A stretch of DNA of 64,000 nucleotides from positions 10,865,501 to 10,929,500 of the forward strand of contig NC_087245.1 of NCBI RefSeq assembly GCF_037042905.1, read 5' to 3'. Source of the DNA: Lytechinus pictus (lineage: Eukaryota > Echinodermata > Echinoidea > Temnopleuroida > Toxopneustidae). Under the pieces are notes generated by a model, which did no database searches, had not been told where the DNA came from, and saw only the letters and a program-made list of their open reading frames with translations. Below are positions 24,601 to 37,600 of the stretch, piece after piece (position 1 is the first letter of the stretch; the number at the start of each line of letters is the position of its first letter). Position numbers and translations under genes: made by a program.

Positions 24601-27600
24601 TAGCGCATATATTCACAATACGCGCCGTATAATTTCAAAAAACAACAAAGACATTTATTCCATCAGCTTTAATTAACTGGGTCTGGAGAAAAGACTAAGC
24701 TCGATTCTCATTTCCATTCCACTGGAATATCATTATCGTATCTTAGTTTGGACTTATATTATAATTTTTGAAACAACTGGGTCTGGAAAAAAGACTTTGG
24801 ACTTATATTTTAATTTTTGAAACAACCGGGTCTGGAAAAAAGACTTTGGACTTATATTATATTTTTTTAAACAACCGGGTCTGGAAAAAAGACTTTGGAC
24901 TTACATTAAAATTTTTGAAACAACCGGGTCTGGAAAAAAGACTTTGGACTTATATTATAATTTTTGAAACAACCGGTTCTAGAAAAAAGACTTTGGACTT
25001 ATATTATAATTTTTTAATCAACCGGGTCTGGAAAAAAGACTTTGGACTTATTTTATAATTTTTGAAATAACCGTGTCTGGAAAAAGGACTGGACTTATAT
25101 CATAATTTTTGAAACAACCGGGTCTGGAAAAAAAGACTTTGGACTTGCATTATAATTTTTGATACAACCGGTCTGGAAAAAAGACTTTGGACTTATATCA
25201 TAATTTTTTAATCAACTGGGTCTGGAAAAAAGACTTTGGACTTATATTATAATTTTTGAAACAACCGGGTCTGGAAAAAAGACTTTAAACTTATATTATA
25301 ATATTTTTTAAACAACCGGGTCTGGAAAAAAGACTTTGGACTTATATTATAATTTTTGAAATAACCGGGTCTTGAAAAAAGACTTTGGACTTATATTATA
25401 ATTTTTGAAATAACCGTGTCTGGAAAAAGGACTGGACTTATATCATAATTTTTGAAACAACCGGGTCTGGAAAAAAAGACTTTGGACTTGCATTATAATT
25501 TTTGATACAACCGGTCTGGAAAAAAGACTTTGGACTTATATCATAATTTTTTAATCAACTGGGTCTGGAAAAAAGACTTTGGACTTATATTATAATTTTT
25601 GAAACAACCGGGTCTGGAAAAAAGACTTTAAACTTATATTATAATATTTTTTAAACAACCGGGTCTGGAAAAAAGACTTTGGACTTATATTATAATTTTT
25701 GAAATAACCGGGTCTTGAAAAAAGACTTTGGACTTATATTATAATTTTTTAAACAACCGGGTCTGGAAAAAAGGCTTTGGACTTATATTATATTTTTTTA
25801 ATTAACCGGGTCTGGAAAAAAGACTTTGCACTTTTGTGCTATATCATGGACCTATTGGTCCATCGCTATATGAACGCATTACTACAGGATTTCAGTTTAG
25901 AACGGATTCGCCAAAAATCCCTTCAAATTTATTACATTTGTGGGTAAAGTCATAATTACATTTGTGGGCGATCAAAAATTATTACATTTGTGGGTAAAGT
26001 GCATTATTACATTTGTGGGTGAAATTATTACATTTGTGGGTAAAGTGTTATTACATTTGTGGGCGTTATTACATTTGTGGGTAAAGTGTTATTACATTTG
26101 TGGGCGTTATTACATTTGTGGGCGTTATTACATTTGTGGGTGTAACAACCCCCCCCCCTTTGAATTCGCCACTGTCTGACAGAGTAATTGATTTGAGTAA
26201 ATATTTACAGTTCAGTGGACTAATACCCGTTATCCCGTGTCATCATTAAAATTTGTGAGAAAAAGCCTTACGACTTAAATAACTTTATAAGCACTGCATT
26301 GAAAATTATTTAAACATTCAATAACACTTTATCATGTTTAATGACTTATTCAGAAGAATGATCGAAACAGGTATACATATTCTTATAAAGATTTCAAATA
26401 TCTCACTTAGGATTCTTTTTTTTTACTTTTTAGCCCTATTTTCTTTGTTATATTTTTCCGATTCTATTTGTGAACTTCTTGCATTCTCCAGAGTGAAACT
26501 ATTACCATGGAGACATTTTCGGATAAATTGTCAGTGGTCATAGAATCAATGCCAGCTCAAGATAATAACACTTTTTTTTAATGAGGTCCAGGATGTCGGT
26601 AATTTCCGTAATGCTGCCAAAAACATGTTCTTCTGGTAATATGGTATTCATGTCATAACTTCCCTATAGAAGAGAACGTATTTCCTCTGGGAATATGACC
26701 TACATTATTGTCCTCTCCACCCATATGTACATACGATTACAGAAGACTTCAATGTGTTTAAAGGAGAGACAAACCCTTACCGGAATGATCTGCCCGCAGA
26801 CGCCTACTGGTTCATGCCTCGTATATGTCATGAAATCTCCATCTAAATATATGTAGAAATGATAAATGAAAAAAATTATTATCACAATGAGCGACAAATA
26901 AAAGGAAGTGACTCTGATAAACCCCACATTGTCTCCCTTTGAAGAGATGGTATCTGATAACTTTAAATCATGATTTTTTTTATCAATATAATATATAAAT
27001 ATAAATCGGTGCACAAAAGGGCGGAAATCTGTCTCCAAAGGTAGGGGGGACCAGGGGCTGGAAAATTTGACAAGCAAATTAAAAAAAGGCTATCACCCCA
27101 AATGTAAGGTCATTTCGACCAAAATAAATTTGACAAGCAAAAAAAAAAAGTTTTCACCCAATAAGTAAGGTCATCTCGTCCAAAAATACATGTTTTATTT
27201 CAATTTCATAAAAGACCGAAAATAGTAGGGGACATGTGATATTGTGTCCCCCTACTTTTTTGGGTAGGGGGGACACTTCCCCCCTAGGATTTCCGCCCAT
27301 GGGTGCACATTAACCATGTTCATTACCGATACGCCAATACCACATGCAGGGGTAAGGTTTATTATCATGATTATGATCGTGGCATATATTCACAAAAGAC
27401 CCACGCATGAAAAAAAGGGGGGCATGCATATATCACATGCACCATTGTTACTTTATTTGAAATTTGGACTCTCAGAGTGGGTTGTAAGCATACATCGGGA
27501 AGTTGATGTCAATAGTGTTTTTGTGATTTCCGTATACAGTAGCGGATCGATCCCCCTTGTGCTCCCTGCAGACAGAGTCACGCAAGCAGTGCATTGATCT

Positions 27601-29557
27601 GCAGGAGGGTGGGGGGGGGGGTTAAGAGGCAGGATGTTGCCTTTCATCGCCATTGGGTCAAACCAACTGGCCAAACCCAAATCTTAGCTATATAAAAGTT
27701 AGATCCGCCACTGGTGTAGAATTATTGGACCCTGGTAATATCATTGGAAACTTACCAACAGGAATTGTTTTTCCTTCTATTTTGTCAGCCCATCCAGCAT
27801 AATATCTGGTGTGAGGAAGTAAGAATATAAATCATCATCAACAACAAAAAAATGAAACACAAGAACACTCTTCAAAATGCTCTTTTCGAAGTGGAAATGA
27901 GGTAAGGAAAAGAAGGAACACATTACCCACACCAAAGATTTGGGTCAAACTTCATACTTTCCTGAAAAAAAATGTGTTGCAGAATCTTATATCCACGGTG
28001 GGGCGTGTCATCTCCTCAATCATCAATTATCAGTTTCGTGTTTATAACATTTAAAGGTTTGAGGGAAACTTCGGAAGTAACTTTAGAGTATATTGCATTA
28101 TCAAAATTTTACACGGCAATTAAACCTTCAACTCTTCTTTTACTCCAATCTATTCATTTTGAGTCCCCAATACCAATGTCAATTTGACAATTTGCCATGC
28201 TTACACAGAAGATATGAAGAATGATGTGTTTAAAAGCTTCGTAAATTAATTGCCATTTATCATGTCCCTGGATTACCCTTGAGTTACTTTCGATGCATTT
28301 ATCATCCAAAGTGATTCGAACACTGAATGTAGTTCATGATCAACATGATTAGCATCTGGAAGTTTCCTTTTTACAATGGAAGAGAAATATACAACCTGGT
28401 ATAATTTGGCAATGAAATTTGTTGTGCAAAGTAGGAAGTTGATTTTTTTCCCACATCCAGCTATTAAAAATATCCAATAGTGGTTGCACATGTATAACAT
28501 AAAGCTATATTCAGTGGCGTACCATGGGTCACGGCATTGGGGGGGGGGGGGGCACCAGCAAAAATGTTGAGTTACTTAGTGAGCGCGCGAAGCGCGCTGT
28601 TGCCAGTTATACTGACCTAATACAAACATTTAAAGGACAGTGCCGTTAAACAAATATGTATCTCACTGACCAAATAATGCGAGCGCGAAGCGCGAGCTGA
28701 ACATTTTTGATATCCAGACCTAAAAAGAGACATAATAGGCAAATTTTTGAAATCATGATACGTACCTGTCTCGCTAAACAAACAATGCGAGCGCGAAGCG
28801 CGAGCTGAAATTTTTGTATATATTGACCCCAAACAATGACATTTTTAAGGACTATTTTTTAGGAATCCATTAAGAGTATACATATATCACCATAGTCATC
28901 TAATGCGAGTGCCAAGTGCTTGCTGATTTTGTTAGAATTACATCTAAACACATTAAGAAATTGTAATCATGATTATCATACGCATCTCACTAATCAAATA
29001 TTGCGAGCGCAAAGCGCGAGCTAAAAATTCAGGAAATTCAGACGTGAAGAGGGCATTCTAAGGCTTGTTTAGAGGAATTCACTAAGACATTACGTATTTC
29101 ACTAACCAAACGATACATGCGAGCGCGAAGCGGGAGCTGAATTTCTTATATTCAGATCAGAAAAAGGGACATTTTAAGGACTGATTTTAGGAATTCATGA
29201 AGAGCAGACATATCTCCCCAATCCACTAATGCAAACGTAAGCACGGACAGGAAATGTTTTATATTAAGACATTCTGAGCGAATTATGTTTCATAAGGTTA
29301 TGAAAAAAAATTTATTATGTAATATAACATAATTATAATATAATATAGCATTATAATGAACAATAATTTCTTCTTTCCCCCTACGTTTCTCTTCCTTTCT
29401 CCTTTCCTCCGTTTTTTTTTGCCAGCCGATGGGGGGAGGGGACACGTGCCCCCCATGTCCCCCGTAGTTACGCCACTGGCTCTATTCATCTAGAATATCA
29501 AGTTAAAGCTATCGGTGGTCGGAAAGAAAGAATAAAAAAGAGCCAACTGTTTATTTG

Positions 29558-29589
<32 letters not shown>

Positions 29590-31594
29590 TTGGGGGGGGG
29601 GGGGGGCAATGCTTGTGTGAGAGAACAGTTAAGGTGACACAAACCTGAGTGTTGCTACAGACCCTGGGACATCAATGGTGAAGGAATCTTGGTATGGTTT
29701 ACCGTTATCCAGAGTCTCTAGGCTCTAACCAAATAAAGTACAAAAAAAAATGAAAACCCGCTATCATGGTAATATAGTTACAGAAAATCATTTCAATTCA
29801 GAATCAATACTTGCAGATCTGCATTCACAATAAAATGGGTTTTAACCCTAAATAAACTGGGCTATTTCGATGCCTAAAAAGACGGAGGGGGACTGATTCA
29901 GCCCCCCCCCCCTTATGATCTCGGCCGTCGATCGCGCGATCGCGCCGAAAATTGGCACACGCGTTACCCATGGCATAATTTACAAAACTACAAGATCAAA
30001 TTCTGCGAAAAATCTCATTGCTAATCAATGATGTTAATTTATGCGTAAAATCAAAAGTTTGCTCTACTCAACTAAATAATGCCCCTGAAATTTTAATCTA
30101 TGGTACACAGACACTTTATATGAATCTGATCAAATCTACTTTAAAAAAATTTGAAAATCACATTTTTTTTCTTGTGTATTTTATTGTATTTTAAATTTCT
30201 TATGTATTTCTCTGTTTTTCGACTTTCTTTTTTTCATTGTTTTTTCAATGGAAATTGTCGGGGACTTTATTTTGACCATATATAAGATGGAATTAATTGA
30301 TTTTAATCAGTAAAAGGAAAAATAATGATACATTTATGAATTTTGGCTAAAAACACCATTTGCATTGGATTTGTACACAAATTCACACTTTTTGGCAATT
30401 TTGGGACTGCATTCACTTACGAAATGTTGCGTAATTTCAAAATCGCGTACCCGGGGTCAAAAGTTGCGCGAGACTTGAATGTAAAAAGTCAGTGAGCGAC
30501 GCGGTCAAAAAATTTCGCGCAGAGGATTTATCACGAAAAATGTCGAGGGGGGGGGGGGCTAAATCAGCCCCCCAGTCTTCTTGGGGTTAAGAAATAAATG
30601 CTTTTATTTCGATTTATGCTTTCGGCTCCTCTGAACTTTTTGCATTCGACATTATCCCTGTTTGACTATCCCCTTTCCCCGTACCCCGCCACCATTGCCT
30701 CCGCGGTACACAAATATAATGTCTTCAGTTCTGTGCTTGAATAGGCCTATTTCTTGGTTGTTTGATTGTTACATAATAAATCAAGATAATGCACAAATTA
30801 TGCAAAATTAAAATGGAAATAATAACTTAGTATGAAGTACTTTTAAAAGATAAAGACTGGACACTTTTCAGAGCCATTGATACAAAGGCTTTATTCTTCT
30901 TTAATGCTTTGAGTAATCTGTTAGAGTCGGGGTTTGAATTTACTCACGGCTAGATATGCTGCGTCCCTCTCCATTAAATCAGCCAATCTGTTGAGGAGTT
31001 TACCCCTATGGGATGCATTGGCTGTACGCCATGGGGATCCAAGCCGGAAAGCTTCATTGGCTGCAGCATAGGCAATATCTACATCAGCCTGAGGAAAAAG
31101 AAAGAAAGAAAAACAGAAATCAGGGCACGTTTCATAAAACTTGTAAAAAATTGCAATAACAGTTAAAAACAAATGAAATCATTCAATATGATTTGCTGAT
31201 AGTAAACTTGTTATGGAAATTGTGTATTTTGTTCTTATTATTGTGGGGGGGGGGAGTAGTACGGTAAAGTAGTATAAAGAGCAGCACTACTACTACTACT
31301 ACTAATACTACTACCAAAACAAATGAAATCATTCAATATGATTTGCTGATAGTAAACTTGTTATGGAAATTGTGCATTTTGTTCTTATTATTGTGGGGGG
31401 GGGAGTAGTACCGTAAAGTAGTATAAAGAGCAGCATTACTTCTACTACTACTAATACTACTACCACTACTACTACTACTAGAAGTAGTAGAAGTAGTAGT
31501 AGTAGTAGTAGTGGTAGTAGTAGTAGCAGCAGCAGCAGCAAAAGTAGTATGGATGAATGATATTAATAAGATGAATTAGTAGAAGAAGAAGGAG

Positions 31595-31657
<63 letters not shown>

Positions 31658-34600
31658 CTGTTAGGGTAGAAGAATCTAAATAAATATACCTTGTCAGCCT
31701 CGGATACCTCGGCAATCACTTCCTCTGTGGCGGGGTTAATGGTAGGGAATGTTTTACCACTGACCGAGTTCACCCATTCATTGTTGATAAAGAGCTATAT
31801 AGAAAGAAACAAATGATTAGAGCATAAAAACCTTAAAAACATAAAATTAACAATAACCACTTTCCTTTGGTGCAAATATATTGATCATATAGGTCAATTC
31901 ACGTGTGATGCTATGACAAACCAGAACTGAATAAAGAATAGATACTTCATAACTCGATAATGCTGTAGTGTGGTTGTGGTAGTATAGTGGTGGATGCTTG
32001 ATCTTATAACATTTATGTGACATGGATCTTATATAGGCCCTATTATTATGATTAATACCATCATAATTTCATTATCATTATTATTTCCGTCGTTACTTTG
32101 ATTGACATGATAATCATCTACATCATGAGCATCGTCATCATCGTCGTCGTCGCCGCCGTCAACAGCCACGACAAAAAGGCTATATAGGTTGACAGAATAA
32201 ACGAGATCATGGCTATATAGAGATGTATTTCGTGAGGAAGGTTGAGCTCTAATCTAACGAAAAAAGTGTTTTATTAATAAATGATTAAAAAAACCTAGAA
32301 TAATCCACTTCCATTATTTGAGCAGATTGATAGTTATCTTTTAGAAATATATGCTGGTGTATGTGGTTTCGACGATAATTCATTGTACCATTCTTCACTG
32401 TCAATCTCAGTGATAAGGAGAAGCAAGGTATTATGGTAATTCAAACAAATAGCAAGGAAGTGGCAGGAAAGGTATCATTAAATAATATTGTCTTTAAAAA
32501 TCATCAATCCATCCGGATGATATAAAATAGTATACACAACTAGGAAAGTCTGATTACATTAACACTAGGTTAAAGGATCAAGGAGCACAAATCCTGTGCT
32601 AAGCGCATAGTTATACTGACTGCTATTTCAGTTAAAAACAAAAACAAAGAACGATCCTCTATAAAAGTAAATATAAACCCAATTTCTATCAATAAAACCA
32701 AATTGACATGACAACTTTATCCATCAGTCAAATTTTGAGATTTTTAGTAAAACTGCAAATGTGTTCCGCTTCCAGTTTCAATACTGGATTCAGAATACCA
32801 GTAAAATTATCTTTGGTCGGACCTCAGGCTTAGGGGACCAAACAATAATAGATAAGACCTGATTTATGTCGAATGATAAAATATGCACCATGCAGCTCCA
32901 TTCTCCTGACTTGATCCTCGTGCTGACTGACACCAATCTAAATTTAGTTCAAATAATTACAATGACGACTGTCTATACATGTCTAGTAGAATTTGTATGA
33001 TTATTCCATATTCAGATTCGGGTGCTGGCATGATCCGCTGATGAGGTGTAATACTCAAATATGGTTGTTATTGTTGTAAACATTTTAACTTTGTTTTATC
33101 TAAACTGATGAATAACTTGTTATTCTGAAAAGATTTATTCTGGACCCTGTTAGACTACGAGTAAATTTGGGAAATATTCAAATTCCTGTATAATGTTGAA
33201 AACCTCGACTAGGAACATGGTAAGGCAGAAACAGATTCTAAAGCAGATTCTGTCAAGTTCGGGTATAAAATATGACCATCAAAATATAACCCCGTGACCT
33301 TGGTTCCAGCGTCGTCATGCTTTTACTACTAAATTTAGAACATTATCTTGAATCATGTCACAGAATCATGATCAAGAGCGCGGTTGTACATGTTTTGCTA
33401 CGGAAACGTCGTTTGAACATACTGAAGGTGCTTATGATAAACTTATCTTATTTTTTTCTTGTTTCAATTGAGTTTCCAAGTTGGTACAATGTCAACAAAA
33501 ATTGTCAAAATAGTCAATGTGTCTGTGAATATGTGTCTAACCTAAAAAGGAGGACAAGATTAAACAAATCATTAATTAGAAACTACGACTTTTTGTTAGG
33601 CCAACCATTATTTTAATCGGATACCAGACATAATATATTCACCATCAGATTGGTTATTTTGACCAATACTTCTTTAACCCATATAAGATAAATTGAAGAT
33701 ACCAGTCTTGAATTGATATCTCGAGGAAAGTTAATGTAAAGGCAAAAACTAGATTTAAAAAGGAAATGACAGTAACTGAAGTGATAAGCAGAAAGGGACA
33801 TAAAAATATACATGCCCGTTTGATTCTCAGTCCAAAAATGGAGTACTATATTTTAACATTACAGGTCAAACTTGGAACTGCAGGCAAGCAGTAAGGATTT
33901 TATTTCGTTACTCTCACGAAATTCCTTTTTTTAATGAAACATTTTTTTTACATACATGTGAGCTACTTTTATCAGTGTAAATTTTGATTTTTACTTCACA
34001 AACTTTCTAAAATTTTTGACCTGTTCAAGTTATCAAAATTCATGGACGGGATATGAATTTCTTTCCCCTTTGGGTCTAGTGGAATAAGTCTATAATAAAT
34101 TGGCGGATTAATCTATGTCACATTGGTGGATACTTGGTAAAAACGTCTAAAATATCGTCAAACAAGGCTTTACTCTTTTTATTCATTTTATACGACTCGT
34201 CAGCATATATTGGTCAATCAAAATTTAGGACATCTTTTGAAGACAGTACGGTCATTAATGACATGATTGACACCGCCTTCTTGAAAGACGATATTTTTTT
34301 CATAAAACACTATAAGGACTGCTATGTAATATTTACACAAGTGAAACGCGTTTTTTTTTTTCAAATTGGACAGTACTAACCTTTGAGAGTTCTTGATTAC
34401 TTAGCTATATTGATAAGCCATTCTTCATCAAACAGGCACTTTGGACTTGTTATTCACAATAAAGAATATTATGCTTAGCAAGCATGATTTACACGTTCGA
34501 GGTCAGTTCATTTTTTTCTTATAAGATTATGGGGTGTTTTTTTATGTTGGCATATATTGAGTTTGAGGTCCGCCTTAAATTTGGGAATGGGCAGATGAAA

Positions 34601-37600
34601 GATCAATTTTGCAATAATTTATCGACACTGACACTAAAATTGCCCTCATGAAAGTCTTTACTATCGTTATTTTTCAATGTATATTTAAGTTCCTAATAAT
34701 GACATGATTAAAAAACATAAGGACAGGATTACGCGACCCCCGTATGAAAGCTAGATCGAGCAGTGCAAACAGTGAGATATTTTTATGCCATTTCGGGTCA
34801 TACGATCCAGGGAATTACATTGCCCTGTAAAAACCAAAATGAACAATTATTTGGAAGATATCAATTAGAGATGCTCGTTTCTCTTTAAATCGAATAATGC
34901 AATCGGATTATCTGTTGAATAGTTTTATTCATATTTCAAAATTCAGATCAATTTACATACATTGGATGAATCGTATATTCAAATCTCGTTCATTCCGTTA
35001 TACCCCGTCACACTTATTCGGAATCAGCAGGAATCGAGCAGAACCAGCCGGAATGAAGAATTTTCAAAATTCGTGCCACATTCGGGAGGGAATTTGAAAT
35101 TTTCACTACTTTTACAAAAATGTCGTTCGAATATTTATACCCCCGTCACACTTATTCGGAATCAGCAGGAATCGAGCAGAACCAGCCGGAATGAAGAACT
35201 TTCAAAATTCGTGCCACATTCGGGAGGGAATTTGAAATTTTCACTACTTTTGCAAAAATGTCGTTCGAATATTTAGAACGTCCTTTGATCCCGCCTCGAA
35301 TGATTCTTGCACATTCCGGGTGTATTGACTGTCGAATACAGTCGGAACACAGGAAGAATATTAAGAATGCTGTTAGAATGCAGCAAGAATATTTAGAATG
35401 CAGTCAGAGAGCAGTCAGAATGCACTTCGAATGTCGTTCGATATTTCTCCACTTCGAATGCACTTCGAAAGTTTTGAACATGAGCAAAGCATTCGGGCCG
35501 ATCACAAGAATGGACCCGAATGTCTGGAATGCAGTCAGAATTTTTAGAATGCGCTTCGAATATCCAAGAATGTACCAAGAATTTTCATTCCGACGGCATT
35601 TCGCCTCTAGTGTGACGGGGTTTAAATTGCATGCCTTCACCAACCTCGGCTAGCTATTCAAAATAAGCATGTTCATCATGATGGAAATAATTTCCAGGAA
35701 AAAAATGAAATGAATTCGTTACATACAGTGGCGTACCGTGGGTCACAGCATTGGGGGGGCACCAGCAAAAAAATTGAGTCACCTAGTGAGCGCGCTTCGC
35801 GCGCTCAGTTGCTAGGTATGCTGACCTAATAGAGATATTTTAAGGACAGTGTCATTAAACGGATATGTATGTCACTGATCACATAATGCGAGCGCGAAGC
35901 GCGAGCTTAAAATTTTTGATATTCAGACCTAAAAAGGGACATTATAAGCAAATTTTTGTAATCATGATGTGTACCTGTCTCGCTAAACAAACAATGCGAG
36001 CGCGAAGCGCGAGCTGAAATTTTTGTATATATTGACCCCAAACGGACATTTTAAGGACTATATTTTATGAATCTATTAAGAGTATACATATCTCACCATA
36101 GTAATCTAATGCGAGTGCCAAGCGCTTGCTGATTTTGTTAGAATTATATGCATCCAAACACATAAAGCACGTGTAGTCATTGTAATCATGATTAACATGC
36201 GCATCTCACTAATCAAATATTGCGAGCGTGAAGCGCGAGCTGAAAATGTAGGAAATTCAGACCTGAATACATGGAATAGGGACATTTTAAGGCTTGTTTG
36301 TAGGAATTCACGAAGACCATACGAATTTTCATTAACCAAATGAAGCGAGCGCGAAGCGCGAGCTAAAATTTTTGTATACATTGACCCCAAACATTGATAT
36401 TTTAATGACTATTTTTTAAAAGAATCCATTAAGAGTACACATATCTCACCATAGTCATCTAATGCGAGTGCCAAGCGCATGCTGATTTTGTTAGAATTAC
36501 ACCTAAAGACATACTTTTTGTAGTCATTGTAGTCATGATTATCATACGCATCTCAATAGTCAAATATTGCGAGCGCGAAGCGCGAGGAGAAAAATTTGGA
36601 AATTCACACCTGAAGAGGGGCATTCTAAGGCTTGTTTGTAGGAATTCAAGTAGACCATGCGTATTTCCCTAACCAAATGATGCGAGCGCACGCTGTAATT
36701 TTTGATATGCAGATCAGAAAAAGGGACATTTTAAGGACTGATTTTAGGAATTCATGAAAAGCAGACATATTTCACTAATCCACTAATGCGAACGTAAGCA
36801 CGGACGGAAATGTTTTATATTAAGACCTTAAAATGATATTTTACTACATAAAACAATAATAATTCGAAGTGCGAGGAAATATATTTGGTGTATATTGACT
36901 TGAAAACGGGAGGTTTGAGTACAACAGGATTATATATCTCGTTAAACAGACAATGCGAGCATCAGGAACAATGAAGACATAGGCCCTGAGCAAATTATGT
37001 TTCATAAAGTTATGATTTTTTTTATTTTAATGTAATATAACATAACATAATTATAATATAATATAACATAATTAACAATAAGTTCTTCCTTCCCACTACG
37101 TTTCTCTCACTTTCTCCCTCTTTTTCTCTTTCTCCCCGTTTTTTTTTTTTTTTTTTTTTTTTTTTGCCAGCCGATTGGGGGGGCACGTGCCCCCCCCCCA
37201 TGCCCCCCCCGTAGTTACGCCACTGGTTACATACCAGTGCGGGAAGACAAATGATAAAATGACGGCACGACGAAATAGTAAAACTGAGGTGACACGAAAT
37301 TATGAAATGAGAGTATGAAGAAACGGGGATTTTTCAATATTACGGGGTTGTGGAAAATAATGGGATTGCGCTAGGGTCTATTTTTATGACCTGTGTATGG
37401 GGGGGGGGGGGAGACGACCTTATATTTCTCAATCAAATTACAGGGGTGTTATATAGAGTTTATTATGACCGATAGCTCTCTTCCATTTTCTCCCCCTTTT
37501 TAACCACTCGAAAATTCACAGGCGCGGGCGAGCAAAATATTATTTGATGTTTTTATTCAAAAATCCTATTTTGTGATAGATTTCGACATAATATTTAGAA

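Larger units (their letters stand above)
20094..26147. mobile_element. 6.05 kb TU-like foldback transposon with tandem-repeat arms
   Basis: Terminal inverted repeats begin tgttacacccacaaatgtaa and end with its complement at 26147. A possible 5-bp duplication ACCCC flanks it (20089-20093, 26148-26152), though C runs make this uncertain. Each arm has an outer array of cccacaaatgtaata units (18-23 bp), a spacer (ggcgaatccgtt to gaacgcatta), an array of 49 bp units around tccaaagtc-ttttttccagacccgg, and an inner set of ~100 bp units with gtctttcctccagaccc. No transposase frame. This matches the outer-domain/inner-domain plan described for sea urchin TU foldback elements; I could not compare sequences. 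Confidence 0.8.
19972..26174. mobile_element. hAT-type MITE split by a foldback element
   Basis: Ends caggggcggatccagg on the left and gaattcgccactg on the right, flanked by a perfect 8-bp duplication TCTGACAG (19964-19971 and 26175-26182). Only ~122 bp on the left and ~27 bp on the right belong to it if the foldback at 20094-26147 is a later insertion. Alternatively the whole 6.2 kb is one element with hAT-like termini. Confidence 0.7.

Noticed and set aside
31329..31773. Leu/Val-rich and poly-Tyr reading frames
   Set aside because: Translation of ACT/AGT trinucleotide runs; only the exon 2 part (31690-31794) is real.
33317..33616. 99-codon plus-strand frame in gene A intron 1
   Set aside because: No recognisable domain, no codon bias and no splice or promoter context; chance length in AT-rich DNA.
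35258..35653. 131-codon open frame
   Set aside because: Lies inside the ccccgtcacact MITE and reflects its gaatgc repeats.
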